In this document: positions 32,675 to 45,675 of the stretch, in pieces
How the letters are laid out: the number at the start of each line of letters is the position of its first letter
How positions within the stretch are numbered: the stretch's first letter is position 1
Assembly (NCBI GenBank): GCA_026122225.1
Contig: JANEZZ010000805.1
Location: forward strand, 496,001-560,000
Direction: 5' to 3'
Origin: Heloderma charlesbogerti
Taxonomy: Eukaryota > Chordata > Lepidosauria > Squamata > Helodermatidae
DNA: 64,000 bases
The notes under the pieces: generated by a model
What the model saw: the letters and a program-made list of their open reading frames with translations, nothing else
Databases searched by the model: none
What the model was told of the DNA's origin: nothing
Translations under genes and position numbers: made by a program

Positions 32675-33235
32675 CATTAATTCATTCATTCCATTTCTAT
32701 ACCACCCAATAGGCGAAGCTCTCTGCGCAGTTCACAAAAATTAAAACCAAAGAGCACACAATAAAACAATACAAAATATATAAAACATTAAAACCACAGT
32801 AAACAATACAACTGGAATAAAACCAGAATAAAACCTAGCAGCAGTGCAGGGATTTAAAATACAGATTTAAAACAACAAAGCTAAAAGTCTAAAGAGCTAA
32901 AATGCCTAGGAAAATAAAAAGGTCTTCACCTGATGCCGGAAAGAATACAATGTAGGTGCCAGGCGAACCTCACTAGGGTGCTCATTCCACAGTTGGGGTG
33001 CCACAGCAGAAAAGGCCCTCCTCCTAGTAGCCAGCCGCCTCACTTCCTTTGGCAGGGGCTCACAGAGAAGGGCCTCTGAAGATGATCTTAAGGTCTGGGC
33101 AGGCACATATTGGAGGAGGCTATCCCTCAGATAGCCTGGCCCCAAGCCGTTAAGGGCTTTGAATGTTAATACCAGCACTTTGAATCAGGCCCAGAAATGG
33201 ACTGGCAGCTAGTGCAGCTGGAAAAGTACTGGCGT
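32675..33235 (-). mobile_element. CR1/L2-clade LINE, 3' end with ORF2 C-terminus
   Basis: On the minus strand 33178-32930 encodes the typical ORF2 tail: LVLTFKALNGLGPGYLRD, then RRAFSAVAPQLWNEHPSEVR and LAPTLYSFRHQVKTFL. The 3' UTR follows (32930-32675), with 'actgcgcagagagcttcgcc' and 'attgggtggtatagaaatgg', the usual end of such squamate LINEs. 5'-truncated; the reading frame is open over this short piece only. Confidence 0.82.
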
Positions 33236-33250
33236 AATATGAACCATAAT

Positions 33251-33272
33251 ATCATCATCATCATCATCATCA
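33251..33272. repeat. (ATC)n microsatellite
   Basis: About seven ATC units. Confidence 0.9.
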
Positions 33273-33511
33273 GTGTGGGAAGGAAGCATGATGAAGACCC
33301 ATCAAGGAGGGGAGGCATTATGAACTCTGAACTTTGTTGAGTGTTATCAGTCTATAGTTCCAGTATTTAGGAAGACTTTAACACCCAGTTAACTATTTAT
33401 AGCTGATTAATATACTTCAAACAAAGGGTACACCAAAAGTTGTTTTACTTTACATTCATTTTGGGGTTTTGTACTAACAAGAATTAGTAAGGGGGGGAAA
33501 TTGGATCCATC

Positions 33512-33516
<5 letters not shown>

Positions 33517-33571
<55 letters not shown>
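33517..33571. repeat. (AT)n microsatellite
   Basis: About 27 uninterrupted AT units; self-complementary and likely polymorphic. Confidence 0.97.
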
Positions 33572-33573
<2 letters not shown>

Positions 33574-33599
33574 CACATCAAAATATAACATACTGCCTA

Positions 33600-34280
33600 A
33601 GACAGGAGAGGGCATCCTTTGGTCCATGGGCCAAATCCAGCTTACAAGACTCCTTCAGGGGCTGGGGTGGAATCCCTGATGGAATCTCTGTGGTATAAAT
33701 TGGAGATTACAGCAGACAGATGGAGAATTTGCCCATTGGGAAAGTTGCTGCATGTGGGACTGACTGAGCAGGGAACTGGAGGAATGCTCCTCCAGCCACT
33801 GTCTCTGTCCTGGATGCTTTGACTGATTGAGTCACATGGTTTTGCCTTCCCCATGTCCTCTTCCCGATGGGAGAAGGCATGGGGCAGGAGAAGTGGCTTT
33901 CCTGTACATGGGTCTTCTCCAATGATAGAAGGCCAATACACAGCAAAGCTGGTTCCCAGTGGATATGTCAGGAGGATCATCTGCTTGCTGGGCACATGAG
34001 AAAGGACCTTCGCCTGCGTTGCTTCCAAACACTGGAACATACTCACTTGGAATTATAACTGGTCCTCACTGTCTTTGCACTCAGGAAGGGGTTCAAGACT
34101 TCTTTTTAAGTTGGCTTTTTTAAATTGTTATGGTTTTTAAGATTATTTTTAATGTTTTATTATGTGTGTTTTTGTTTATTATTGTTGTCTTTGAATTCTT
34201 GTGAACCACCTTGACTGGTTCAGAAAGGTGGGATATAAATGCAATAAATAAAATAATAATGATAAAGAAATCATAATAAA
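33600..34280 (+). mobile_element. LINE 3' end (CR1/L2-clade)
   Basis: 34020-34275 holds a worn ORF2 C-terminus (Leu-Cys-Thr near GTCTTTGCACTCAGGAAGG) and the 3' UTR 'gaaccaccttgactggttca', 'gaaaggtgggatataaatgc', ending in an AATAAATAAAATAATAAT tail. The 5' portion (33600-34020) is less certain. Confidence 0.6.
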
Positions 34281-35222
34281 TCCTCCCAACGTGCCTGCTG
34301 GCAACCACATGGCATCAGGGGCATGGTCAAGAGGTATGGCCACATTTCCTGATGTCATTGAGCCCATGGAGAGCTCAGTGGGGGGGCCATCTGCTCCCCC
34401 CACTTTTGGTTGCCCTCTCTTTGTCTCTGATTTAAAAAAAATGTTGCGGCAACAAAAAAAGAAAGAAGAAAACCAATTTTGTAAGAAGACTAGGTATGGG
34501 GGCAGTGCCTGCCTTGTTTGAAAGCAGAATCACATTCCTGGAAGCCTCCCAGAAGCACCATTCACATTCCCAGAAGCCTCCCAGGAACACCATTCACATT
34601 CCCGGAAGCCTCCCAGGAGCATGATTCTGCTTGTAAGCAAGTTAAGCACTCCCTATGTGCCTTGTTTTTCTTGCAAAATCATCTTTTCTTTTCTTTTTGC
34701 CACTGGCAGCAAAGTTGGCAATGACAGTGCCTTTAGCAGTGGGGTAAGGTTGCGGACCCTGGTGAGGACTGATAGATAATGTTATCTACCTGTTCTGTAA
34801 ATTAAGGCTGACAACGTTCGCTCTCATACAGTTAGAGGAAGAAGGCTTAAACATATACCTTTCAGGTTGATATATAATTAATTTTTAATTATATCTTAAC
34901 TCAAAATTTGCTAATTAAACCTAAGTATATAAATTCTTCTAGACATCTATATATCCAGCTTTTTATGTGTATACCTTGCACAGTTTTCTTGCTCATTAAT
35001 TGATAAGCACATTTTTAACTATACACTCTTGACCTTGAATAATACAGCCCCACACCTCTTCATTACTCAAATAACTCTTTGACTCAAGCGATAGGCTTTA
35101 CAATCCATCTAGGTCATCTTGCCAATTAGCTTTCATACGTTACCCAGAATTCATGGAGAACCTGCTGGTATCTTTCTGTGCCTTCCTTTTAATACAACCA
35201 CTTTCTTTTAGTACAACCACTA
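34281..35222. other. No gene; contains a 32-bp tandem repeat at 34529-34622
   Basis: Three imperfect copies of a ~32-bp unit (CATTCACATTCCCGGAAGCC followed by TCCCAGGAGCAC) lie at 34529-34622. The rest is AT-rich with no coding signature. Confidence 0.5.
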
Positions 35223-35225
35223 TTA

Positions 35226-35364
35226 GGGCGCAATCCTATGCATGTTAGACAGAGAAATGGCCTACAACTCCCCGCATTCCCCAACCAGCTTTGCTGGCTG
35301 GGGAATGTTGGGAATTGTAACCCTTTTCTTTTTTCTCTGTCTAAACATGCATAGGGTTGTGTCC
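35226..35364. mobile_element. PIF/Harbinger-like MITE
   Basis: 139-bp foldback starting GGGCGCAATCCTATGC and ending GCATAGGGTTGTGTCC. TTA on both sides (35223-35225 and 35365-35367). The arms include CTACAACTCCCCGCATTCCC / GGGGAATGTTGGGAATTG around a short CTTTGCTGG loop. Confidence 0.72.
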
Positions 35365-35367
35365 TTA

Positions 35368-35737
35368 GTTGGTCTTAACTTGGAGTTTTATAAGAAAATA
35401 CATCAATGATCATATATTGCTTTGAGGGAGGTAAGTTAGCAAATTCTCTGGAGCCTTCCTAGCAACTCTAATAAAGCTAAAACAACTGTTCTCTTAAAAT
35501 CCATGAATGAGGGGTTCCTTGTTCTTTTATTGGATGTTGTTTTATTGGAAGCATGGAGGTAGTGAATAGGCTCTCATAGAGTTCCAGCAACCAGCATAGC
35601 CAAAATGGTATCACTGGGCTATTCTGGTTGTGACAGATGTTGCAGATCAGTCTATCCACTTCCTCAACCCTTTGGGGATTCTGGTAAGTGATCAAGAGCT
35701 CCCCATCCATATCCATCAGTGACAGGGTCTGCCAGTT
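35368..35737. other. No recognisable feature
   Basis: Unique-looking sequence. Confidence 0.3.
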
Positions 35738-35966
35738 TATTTTATTTGTTACTTTTATAGCCTGCCTTTTCCTCCAAGGAGCCTAAGGCAGTGTACATGA
35801 TCCCCCCTCTCCATTTTATATGCACAACAACCCTGTGAGGTAGGTTAGGCTGAGGGTCAGTAACTGGCCCAAAGTCACCCAGTGAGCTTCATGGATGAAT
35901 GTGGCTTTAACCCAGGTCTCCTCAGTCCCAGTCTAACACTCTAACCACTACACCACACTGGTTCTC
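35738..35966 (-). mobile_element. tRNA-headed SINE (same family as 16003-16277)
   Basis: The complement of the head, CTAACCACTACACCACACTGG, is at the right. The body contains 'cctgtgaggtaggtt', 'ggcccaaagtcacccagtg' and the TAAGGCAGTG / CCTTTTCCTCC tail. More diverged than the copy at 16003-16277. Confidence 0.82.
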
Positions 35967-35968
35967 CC

Positions 35969-37498
35969 ATTCCTGGCAACTGTACACCCTGAAATTAACT
36001 GGAGAAGAGCTTGTGAGAAGGAACCTCCACTAATGCTCCATAACACCCCACTTGTGCATTATGTAAACTAAATAAAAATTATTACCATGGCATAGGACAA
36101 TTTCAGAACAATCTCAATAATTTTTTAAAGCATCTCATTATCCTGACACTGATTTAGAGTGCTAGTTTGCAAAGAATAGATGCAAAAAGAAAAAAAAAGT
36201 GCTAGTTTGCAGAGAGTAGATGCTTCTAACATCACAGGAGCTTACATAATCATGATTAATGGGAATATTATAAATAGCAATTCTGTAGTGAACTATTGCA
36301 TAATTTAAAGGTGAGGTTAACCTTGACATTTTACTAGCACATTCCATTAACTCTGTTAAGAAAGAAGCACACACTGATTTGTTCTAGAATGTATATTTTA
36401 AAACAAATCTTCATACAATATCTGTCTTGAATATCAAAAGCCTTCAAAAGTCCATTCATTAGCCTGAAGAACCTTGTTAAAATTTTGTTTATTTTATATT
36501 TCCTCTAGGTATTCCTATAACTCAGTGAGTCTTAAAAAGTGGTTTTGGTTCCAAGTAACAATTGAAAGACACATCTAATTAGTTCAGTGGGGTTTGGTGA
36601 TGACTGAAATAGGGATATTTGTGGGCACCAGCTGCACAAACGCCAACTTCCACATATGGGGTTGTATCTTTGTCCGACTTAGGGTGGACCCACTAAAATG
36701 AATGGGACACATTAGACTAACAATGAATAGAACCCATGCAGCTCTGTGGGGGTCCTTGCTGAATTGGGGGAAAAATATCTAGGCACTGCATATAAGACAA
36801 AAGTAGAGACAACTTATTTTATTTTTTATTGAGAATTACTTTTAGGCTACCTTTAAGGGTAGAACCACCCCACTCCTCTCAGACAAGCCCTGCTTTTTTG
36901 CTTACCATTTAAAATATATACTATCTAGGCAAAGGAGATTAGAAAGGAGTTGGAGGAATAAGAAAATGGAGAGTTAAGTGTCCCCAAATAATTGATAAGT
37001 TTTCTTTAGCCATTGCTTAAAAGTCACAAGAGAGGGAGAAGTCTGAACATCAGGGGGAAGCTTCCGCATCCCTCACCCAAAAAAGCAAAACTCCATTAGA
37101 ACTCTTGCTCATTTGACCTAAACTGTCCTGACTGAGAGCGGATTTGAACATTATATCACTAACATGCTGGCCCTCGTGATAGATTATTCTACATGGCACT
37201 ATGCTATATGGGCAGACATAGTGTTTGCATGGTATTTAAACCATAACATGGAAAATATCTTTATCACTGGCATGTATTCCTAGTGCCTGATGGAGGAAAG
37301 CTATATGGTAAGTGACTCACAGATCAAACACGGTTGACAGAGTTTTCAGATTGCCTCACACCACTTCAAATGTAATATGCATTAATGGACATGGTTCACG
37401 TGTTCACCTGTAAGTCATCAAATACCGAATATTCAAATGATGAGATAGGCACTGAGCTCCAGCAAAGATGTGCATATGGCAGTCCTGTGTATGTGTGG
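35969..37498. other. No recognisable feature
   Basis: About 1.5 kb AT-rich, without coding signature. A short tandem duplication (AAGTGCTAGTTTGCA) occurs near 36160-36215. Confidence 0.35.
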
Positions 37499-37506
37499 CT
37501 GACCTG

Positions 37507-37923
37507 AAGGGATGGACAAATCTCTCAGTTTGGTTTCTCTCGTTTCTCATGTGCCCAGTCTTAAGTTTGGTATATTGATCTTTAAAAAAAAGAAAGTGTG
37601 CATGAAAATGTATAAGTATTTTTGTGCATATTTCTCCCAGTACATGCATAGTTGTATGCATTTTTACTAATATACACTTTTTTGCAAGCAATGTTCTTAA
37701 TATAATGCATTTTAATGTTATTTTCCCTAATACACATTTTCTCTTATATAAATGCATTTTGAATGCATTTTTTTTTAAAAAAATGGAGAACTCCATTGCA
37801 CAATTTGAAGAAGTGTGAATTTCTAAGGATAGCAAGGTTTCAATTCACATAGTGGTTTGAAATTGCAAAATTAGATATGTTTGCAATAAAATGTGAGTTG
37901 AACAACTTTCTGCCCCATCCCTG
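37507..37923. mobile_element. AT-rich hAT-type MITE
   Basis: 417 bp flanked by a perfect 8-bp duplication CTGACCTG (37499-37506 and 37924-37931). The ends AAGGGATGGACAAATC and CTGCCCCATCCCTG are the TAGGGATG / CATCCCTA type with one change each. The interior carries spaced ATGCATTTTT-type units. No palindromic core. Confidence 0.85.
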
Positions 37924-37931
37924 CTGACCTG

Positions 37932-40540
37932 CATCATGATCTTAAACTGGTCCCCACTATATTGGATGGATGCATCTTTTTGATGCTGATTGAGATGTGC
38001 ATTTCCATCCAGGGCCACTAGGTGTTACACACAATTCGTTTCCTATATCTAGAACTGGATTGGGGTCATTGAGTGGCGCATTCATGCAGATCAATGCTTT
38101 TGTGAATCTCCACTAGCAAGGCTTTCTTGGATTTCAAAATGAATAACAATGATTATCTATAGCTTGTGTATATTTCGAAAACAGAGGTGTCCTCACACAA
38201 TCTATACGCAGATTGCAATAATGGTTATTATGTGTTAAAAAGCAACTGTCATTTTCTTTCTCCAGAAAATAGAATAGAGTGTCAACCTCTATAAAGGCAT
38301 ACCTCCATCACAGATACTCTGTCTGAGTTTGCTGGCAACCTTATGAAATATTAGAGGTTCAAACTCATTAATAGGTCACTTCATCAGTCACATTATTTTA
38401 CACTGCAGTGAGGAATGATATTTATCCATCCATCTTCAAGTTCCAGGTAGGACAAGGGAGAGTACAGGTGCTAGGATTGTGCAAAGGAGATGGTGTAAAT
38501 AATGGAAGAAAAATCCCATAAAATAAATGAGTACTTGATGAACTGTAAAATAAGAGCAGCCAAGGACAGATGTAGGATATAGTCACTTGCTATGCCCTTC
38601 TATATATCCTATGAGCCAGTGCAGTCTGGTGTTTTGTGTGCAATGGAACTGAGTGATTGGCCATCACAACAGAACTGCCCTGATGTTGGACAGATGAATA
38701 GAATCTTTTTTCCCCCCTTTTTTCTTTTTACAGTTCATGGCTAAATTAGGGATTTTTAAAAGAACAAATTCTGCCTCGTTTAAACTGTCAATAAAACAGG
38801 GAAGAGGTTGAGTCCCTGTGCCGCCAAGCTCTGCAATTTATATTGACTTTGCAATGCCTGTGTGCCCAATGACCTGCTGAATTTGCAGCCAGAACAGTGT
38901 GGTAGATGACAGAAAGCAAAGTATTAATTAGATCAGCGTATGAGCTTACTACAAAGGCATGACATGCATGTGTTGGGTCATTAGAGACTGCAATCGGGAC
39001 TGCATTTCATGCATTTCATTTGCTGGATTTTAAAACACTTGTCAACGATAATGCATTGGCCTTTCTTTTCAAATTCCCCCTTTCCTTTCACCCATTCTTT
39101 TGTTTCCTTTCTTTTTCTAAAAAATAAAAATAGAAATGCAGTTCCATAATACGCAAATTAGTAGACGTGAAAATGATAACTGCAAATGGTTAAATATGTC
39201 AGTGACCTGAAGGTAAGGGTGGGGTGAGGGAGCCATGAGAAATGGAGGCATCTTGTTATATGCTTTGTACCATAAGCAGTATAATTGGGAAGGAGTAAGG
39301 AGTGGTCTTCTATTGTTAAAAAAAAATCTCAAAAAACAGTAAAAGCCCAAACATCTGGGATGCTATTCAAAGAGATAAAACATTATGGGTGCAATCCTAT
39401 TGGATCCACCTTGGGTATACGTAAGCTTCCAAACTTGGAGGCTTACAAGTAATTGTCTGCATTTTTTAGCTAGACAGGTTTTTCACCTGACTAGTGGAGG
39501 CTTGGGGATGGGAAGAGGCTGGGGATAGCTCAGACCTCTGCATCCCCAGTCTCCACCCCTCCCTGCACACTGACACTCCCCCTTTCACCCCTCAACAAGC
39601 TTGCTTTTTCAAGCTTGTAGAAGCAGCTGGCATGGTTCTCTCCACACCAGCTGCAAGGGGACAGAGGAAGAGGTGGGGAGCTCATTTTCCTGTCTCCAAA
39701 GTCAGAGCACTGTCTGCAGACTTGGCTCCAGGAATCCGAAATATCCTATGTCCCCCAGATGCTGCCTAAGGGCCGTAGGATTGCTCTCTAAGCTAATATA
39801 ATAAAAGAAAATGTTATACTCCAGACTAGTAAAATGGGCTGGAATTTTGTGTCCCTTCCTATAATCTGCTGAACCCAGTTCTGCACATGGTGTTTCTCCA
39901 TGGAACTTAGTCCAAAAGAAACATAACGGCTTTGAATGGGGTCAATCCCCCAGATGTAGTGTCACAACAATGGCAACAAGACTTATACTATAAGGGCCCA
40001 CAAGTGTCACAATCCTATGGCGGCTAGACAGTATCTAGACGGCCATAGGATTTTACATTTTCTGGGAACCGACCTCAGAGCCAGTGCTCCGAGTTCAGTT
40101 CCCAGAAAACCAACTCCCCATCCCTCCCTCCCCACCTTGTAGGCAGCGCAGTCCATCCCTGGCTCCGCGCTTGCAAGAGCAGTGTGGAGTGGCCAAACAT
40201 GGGACATTCCTGGGGGCAGGAAGGGGAGGGGACAGCAAAGCACCATTATGACTCTCCCTATGTACCCACCCCAGGCGCTCTGGCTAGACAGCTGAAATGG
40301 GCCATCTAGCTGCAAAAGCAGGGCTGCCAGAGTGCAGAGAAGAAGATCCCCTCCACGCCCCGCCTGCCCTGCATTGGATAGTCAGTCGGCTCTGAGTTGG
40401 GAGGCGGCCAACTATCCCCATAGGATTGTGCCCTGAGTGTAATAAGTCTCCTTATGGAATTCTAAAGGGGGGCTAGATAGCAGCAGCTAATGGCTGAAAT
40501 GACTTCTACAGAACCATTAGTCTCCTTTGGGATACCCAGA
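37932..40540. other. No gene; two possible worn MITEs
   Basis: No coding signature. 39388-39790 and 39998-40435 each begin and end with inverted CAATCCTA / TAGGATTG motifs and may be worn copies of one MITE family. I could not find matching target duplications, so these are only candidates. Confidence 0.3.
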
Positions 40541-40548
40541 ACCAAATC

Positions 40549-41499
40549 TAGGGATGTACGAAAGGTACTTACCTTTCAGTGGGTTTTGCTGATGCTGGGG
40601 GGAGGCGTTCCATCCCTCCCCCCGGAATCCTGGCTGGGGGGGGGAGGCGCTCCGTTCCTCCCCCCCCGGAATCCTGGCAGGCTGGCTCCGCTCCGCAGGG
40701 ATTCTGCGGAGCCGCCGGCCGGCTCCGCCAGCAGCCGGACATCTGGCCGTTGGCTAGCAGGGACGCAAATGGCAGCGGCCGTAGCCGCCGCCGTTTGCGT
40801 CCCCACAGTCAGCCGTGATAGGCTATGTAAATGTTTACATAGCCTATCACGGCTGAGTAAAAAAACAAACAACACGCGTACACAAATGGTGGCGCCCATG
40901 GGCACCGCCATTTGCGTTCCTTATTTTGGCACGTCTTAGTCTACGTAGACATTTACGTAGATTAAGACGGCGAAAATAAGGGGAACGCAAATAGCGTAGC
41001 GTCTACGCTATTTGCGTTCCCCTTATTTTCGCCGTCTTAGTCTACGTAAATGTTTACGTAGACTAAGACGTGCCAAAATAAGGATCGCAAATGGCGGCGC
41101 CCATGGGTGCCGCCATTTGCATACACACTTTTTTTTTTACTCAGCCATGATAGGCTACGTAAACATTTACGTAGCCTATCATGGTGTTTTTTTAAAATCT
41201 AGCTGTGATAGGCTATGTAAATCTTTACGTAACCTATCACATTTTTTTGTTTTGTTTTGTTTTTTATCTGGAAATGGTGGCGGCGGCAGCCGGTCGGAAG
41301 ACCGGCCGCCGCAGCCGCCACCGCCAAACCGCCGCCGGAACCGCTACCGCCGCTGCCGCCGCCAGGAAGATCCGCCTAAGATAAGTCCCGTCCCGGGGGG
41401 GTGGGGGACGGGGGGCCATTCCGCCACCCATTTCAGGGGGCCAAATGTGCTGGCATTAGGCCTCCCTGAGATCCGTGGCAGAACTTTCGTACATCCCTA
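40549..41499 (-). mobile_element. Palindromic hAT-type transposon (subfamily II) with two B-type termini
   Basis: 951 bp. The left B-end is TAGGGATGTACGAAAGGTAC with ACTTACCTTTC near 40567. The right A-end has a mutated donor (AAGATAAGTCC near 41378), then the AATG...CATT subterminal hairpin, but ends CAGAACTTTCGTACATCCCTA, the B-type tip. Octamers ACCAAATC (40541-40548) and ATCAAATC (41500-41507) agree at 7 of 8. The palindrome, about 40811-41190, centres on CGCAAATAGCGTAG / CTACGCTATTTGCG near 41001. Confidence 0.9.
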
Positions 41500-41507
41500 A
41501 TCAAATC

Positions 41508-42427
41508 AGATCAGAACAGTTGGGAGAGAGTAGCAGAGCAGCTGGTGCAGGAGCCTGGGAATTGACTACATGTAGCATTCAACCATTCAGGAAACTGATT
41601 TGAAGTCTTTGCCAGATCTTTCATGAAAGGGGGCAGGGCTGGTACAATCCCTACCAGCATTTACACTGTGGTTGTATTTTCTCAGGTTTCTTACATTGAT
41701 TGCAGGAGTGCGATTAGCAGCATGTTTTTACTTGTCTTTAGATCTCTCCTTCCAATGTGCCACTTACTGCTTTAGCCTCCTACCAGCTGCATGTGTAAGT
41801 TATAAGAGTAGGTAAAAATCAAGGGATCACAGACAAAGCAACAGCAAAACATCAACAATCCCTGACCCAACCCATCCATATGATAAGCAAACCAGTAGCA
41901 ATCCATCTTGAGCCTCTATTGTGCTGTGTGAAAGGTAGCCAGGGCAGCTAAAACTCTGGATATTGTACAGTTTCCTAAAGATAAACAAGAGAGTGACTGG
42001 CATATGTTTGTGATTTTGTACTAAAAATACGCAGATTGCAGGACATAATCTGATCATTTGGACTGTTGCATATTAAAAAGGGGCATTTACAGTCAATGAA
42101 CTATATAGCACATGGTCTAATTCCAAATCATCAAAATATTGATCACCCAGATACGATTTACACAACCACCTCCCCATATATAGAGAAGCTTCTGAGTGCC
42201 TGTAGCAGCTAATAGTTCAACATCTGATATGTCATCCCTTTTGGCTTTCTACTTGCCTCATGCTGCAGGCAAGGAATTACACCATTCGCCTATTCACCTT
42301 TTGTCACTGCTTCACTTTTTGGATTAGAAAAGAAAGAGCAAGGCAGTTGCTCCTTGTTGTCTCTCATTCCCTCTGTGACACTGCTTTCCCTTACTATACA
42401 AATTTTAGGCATGCATGAAATATAGTG

Positions 42428-42462
<35 letters not shown>

Positions 42463-42569
42463 TCAAAGGCAGATAGACTAACAGCAGAGTAATTTCAAAA
42501 CATGTAGTGCTAAAAAGCTGTGATATTAAATCGATACTAGGGGTGGCAGTGGGAGATGAAAATCCCTAA
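41508..42569. other. No gene; (TA)n array at about 42430-42459
   Basis: AT-rich sequence containing about 15 TA units. No coding signature. Confidence 0.4.
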
Positions 42570-43350
42570 GAAGAAGAAGAAAAAACCCAGAGATGTGAGT
42601 GGTATAAAGCTTATGAATATTCCTCCAGCTTAAAGCCATACCAACTAAGAGTTCTGAGTCCATAGATCCACAAGTTTTCTTTTCTGTCAAGCATGTCAGT
42701 ATCCCTTATTTGTTCAATTGGAAGCAGTTGTAAGTCTGAGGGACTATGTGCAGATGAGTTAAAATGCTTTGCAACATGCTCCTCTAGGGTTTGGTGTTTT
42801 TTTTAAATTGCAGATTTATGGTTATGGAATTTTGTTTTTAGGTCCTTTGTAGTTTTTCCTACATATTGCATTCAACATTATTTTCCTTCTTTTCTTTTTT
42901 TTACATTCAGTTAAATAAATCACATTAGTGGAAGCGCATGTTACAGACTGTCTAATGAAATGTGTTTTGCTGGTAACGGTGGTCTGGGAAGAAGTGGTTT
43001 CTTGTGTGGTAGGTGATGACAGGTAATGCAATAGGTTGTTTTACTGAGTTGCAAATCTCTTGTTTAAGTGCTGTTTTAACTAGTAACTTAAATAAATTGG
43101 GTGGTTTTCTGAATGCAGTACATGGTGGTAGAGAATTAATGGCTTCCATTAAATGAACACAGTAGGGTAACTATCTTTCATAATCTGGTGGTAGTTAGGG
43201 GCAGCAGGATGGTAGTCGACAACAAATGGAATGTGATTTTCTTTCCAAGAGTTTGCCTTTGTTTCATAAAGGAGGGTATCCCTGGATATTACTGATGCTC
43301 GATTGATATTTGTGCCATCTCCAGGCCTATGTGCCCTGTGTATAGACACT
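42570..43350 (-). mobile_element. Penelope-like element, C-terminal relic
   Basis: The minus strand holds, in order, an IPFVVDYHPAAPNYHQI segment, AFRKPPNLFKLLV, then CASTNVIYLTECK, and further on EEHVAKHFNSSAHSPSDL and RKENLWIYGLRTLSWYGF. This sequence of motifs (post-RT linker, Cys-containing start of the GIY-YIG domain with VIYLTEC, then the H-F-N...E-x-x-W-I end) fits Penelope-like elements. At least three frameshifts or stops break it. The plus-strand relic at 240-600 is the same kind of element. Confidence 0.7.
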
Positions 43351-45675
43351 TTTCAGCCAGTTTAACTCAAGCCTCTCTTTAAATCCAACAAGCAATTCTT
43401 TATTGAACAGTCTTTTTCAGTGGAACAACAAAGAAATAATAACTCACAGTCCACAGGAAATAAGGAGGTTATAACCACAAATGAGGGTTGGGTCCAGTCT
43501 AGCTGAGCCAGTGGCCCGTCTCAGCATAAGGCAACGCCCCGTTTGTTGCAGACTTTTAGCAGAGAAGCCAGCCTTTTTTCACAATGGGGCATTTGTCTTC
43601 TAGAGGAAATGGGGAGGGGGAGAAGAGATTATTCTACTCCTAAGCAAATGAACTGAACTTTATTTATTTATGACCTTTCTATGCCGCCCCACAACACAAA
43701 GTTCTCTGGGTAGCTTACAACATTTAATTTAAAATTTAATAAAAATAAAATAACGTCATATCTACTTTTACTCAGCAGGTTCCCCTTAGTTTCCCGATGT
43801 AGAGCCAATTATAGTTAATATGTCAGAAAGAGAGAGAGCGCTCGCGAGAGAAGTATGGGTATATTAAGTTAGATAATATTTTAATTTTCAGGCCAATTTT
43901 CTGTAGGTATAAAAATGTTAATAGGACATTGGTTTCTATCCAGAGAGCTATATGTTACACTAATCCAGCTAATGCGTGCTGCCCATTTACAAAGCCTGGT
44001 TATGGATCCACCCTTGCAACCGGGGCTGCTCTGAAAAGCCATTTGTATGGCCATTTCCTAAGGGCAGCCAAAATGATAAATGGAATGCAAGGGTTTGTAG
44101 ATGAGGAAGGATGATAGTTAAGTGATGGCAACCTGAAAGTGTTTAAGCCAGCTATGGGTTATTATTATTACAAAATTAAACTGATAATCCTTTGGAGGTC
44201 ATTAGACAGCCCCGAACTGGAAGACATATCTTCACTCTTAGTTAGAGCTATTCGAGTTCAATTTGCAGAGATATACATCACAAAGCAGTGGCACAGACTC
44301 ATAATTTGGGCAATGTTAAATCTGCCATAGTAGTAGGGCAGCAGCTATGAATTCAACCATCAAATTATATCACTGCAGCTTAAATCAGATACAGAGAGCT
44401 GATGCGGTGCAGTCCCCTTCATTGGACATTGCTACCTTAGAGTTAGAGTGCACATAGCGTTGGGTGTTTCACTGCCCAGGGCTGGCCCTACTATTATGCC
44501 CTAGTACCAGCCATATAGGCCACTGATATTGGGGGTAATCCAAAGGCATTGAATTGTTGTCTGTTTATTATTAGAAGTGACTAATAAGTGAGGAGGATTG
44601 GTGCTTGAGGGATTTTCTGTCTCAGGTGCCAAAACAACTTTGCTGGCCTTGGGTATTATGCATCTTGACTTGCTTAGGGGGTGGCATTTGCTGTTCTGCA
44701 GACAGTAAAATGTCTTGGGCCAGCTCTGCCCCCATTTCAGAATCTCCTTGCATATGGAAAGCTAGCATGTCAGAAAGAAATCTAGGCTACATGCCTAGAG
44801 TTTTATCTAGGGGAGTTTTCAAAGCAGCATCTCGAATACAATTTCAGGGGGCACCGGGCTATAAGAGGGCTAAACCACACAGCTAAAGTGGCAGTAAGTT
44901 ACAAACTTCAGCACACTTCACCAGATACCAAATGCCACAGATGCTAACTGCCATACAAAACTTTTTCTAGCCCCTCCTAAGTGACCTGATGTCAGTAGAA
45001 CTGGGCTCTGAGTCCCTACAAAACATAATGAATGAAATCTCCCTACATGTTCATGTAGAGAGTATATGGAAAAAAGATTGATCAGACAATCTGTTGGTAT
45101 TCTATGATATAAAGGCAGATAGGATGAATTCACAATACACATGATTAAAAAAAAAAGACAATCATAAAGTGTAACAAGAGTCTCTGTGGTCCCCCTTAGC
45201 CTAATCTTCACCTAATACTTCAGCTCTTGCCTTGTTGCCATCCTGTCAGTCATATCCGTTTAACTCTCCTAGTGAGGTTCATCGCATACAGTACTGTCTC
45301 CTGATAGATGCTTCTTTAAACTATTCTCCATGTTGGCTGTCTGTGTGTAGCATGCTATTTGTGTGCACTTGCTTGACAAAGGTTTTGGCTGGTTCACTTC
45401 ACTCCAGACCACAGACCCTTTTTCTGAGGAGTTCTGCAATGATGCAGCGAAAATTGCTTGACCTGCATGGTGAGCTGGTACAAGGGAATGGCTCATTACA
45501 TGGGGACAGCCACCATTGAGATCAATTAAGATTGGCCTCCACCTGGCAGTCATATTGTGTGCATTGTTCTCACAATGGACTCCCTTTACATGTGTAACAC
45601 CTTAAACTGACCTGAAAAGTTGCATTCTGTAATCAATCTAGGATAGCAAAAATCCCCCAATAAAAAATATCTTTT
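43351..45675. other. No gene; LINE-tail scrap at 43655-43752
   Basis: 43655-43752 reads like a CR1/L2-type 3' UTR in reverse (TTTATTTATTTATGACC...GCCGCCCCACAAC). Several ORFs of 60-95 codons elsewhere here show no domain I recognise. I call no gene. Confidence 0.35.

Noticed and set aside
37404..37835. A 143-codon minus-strand frame with repeated histidine/cysteine-like text
   Set aside because: It reads through the AT-rich hAT MITE at 37507-37923, whose ATGCATTTTT units make a repetitive peptide. Not a gene.
39388..40435. Two possible MITEs with CAATCCTA ends
   Set aside because: The inverted motifs are short and imperfect, and no target duplications could be fixed. They are kept only as a note in the unannotated stretch.
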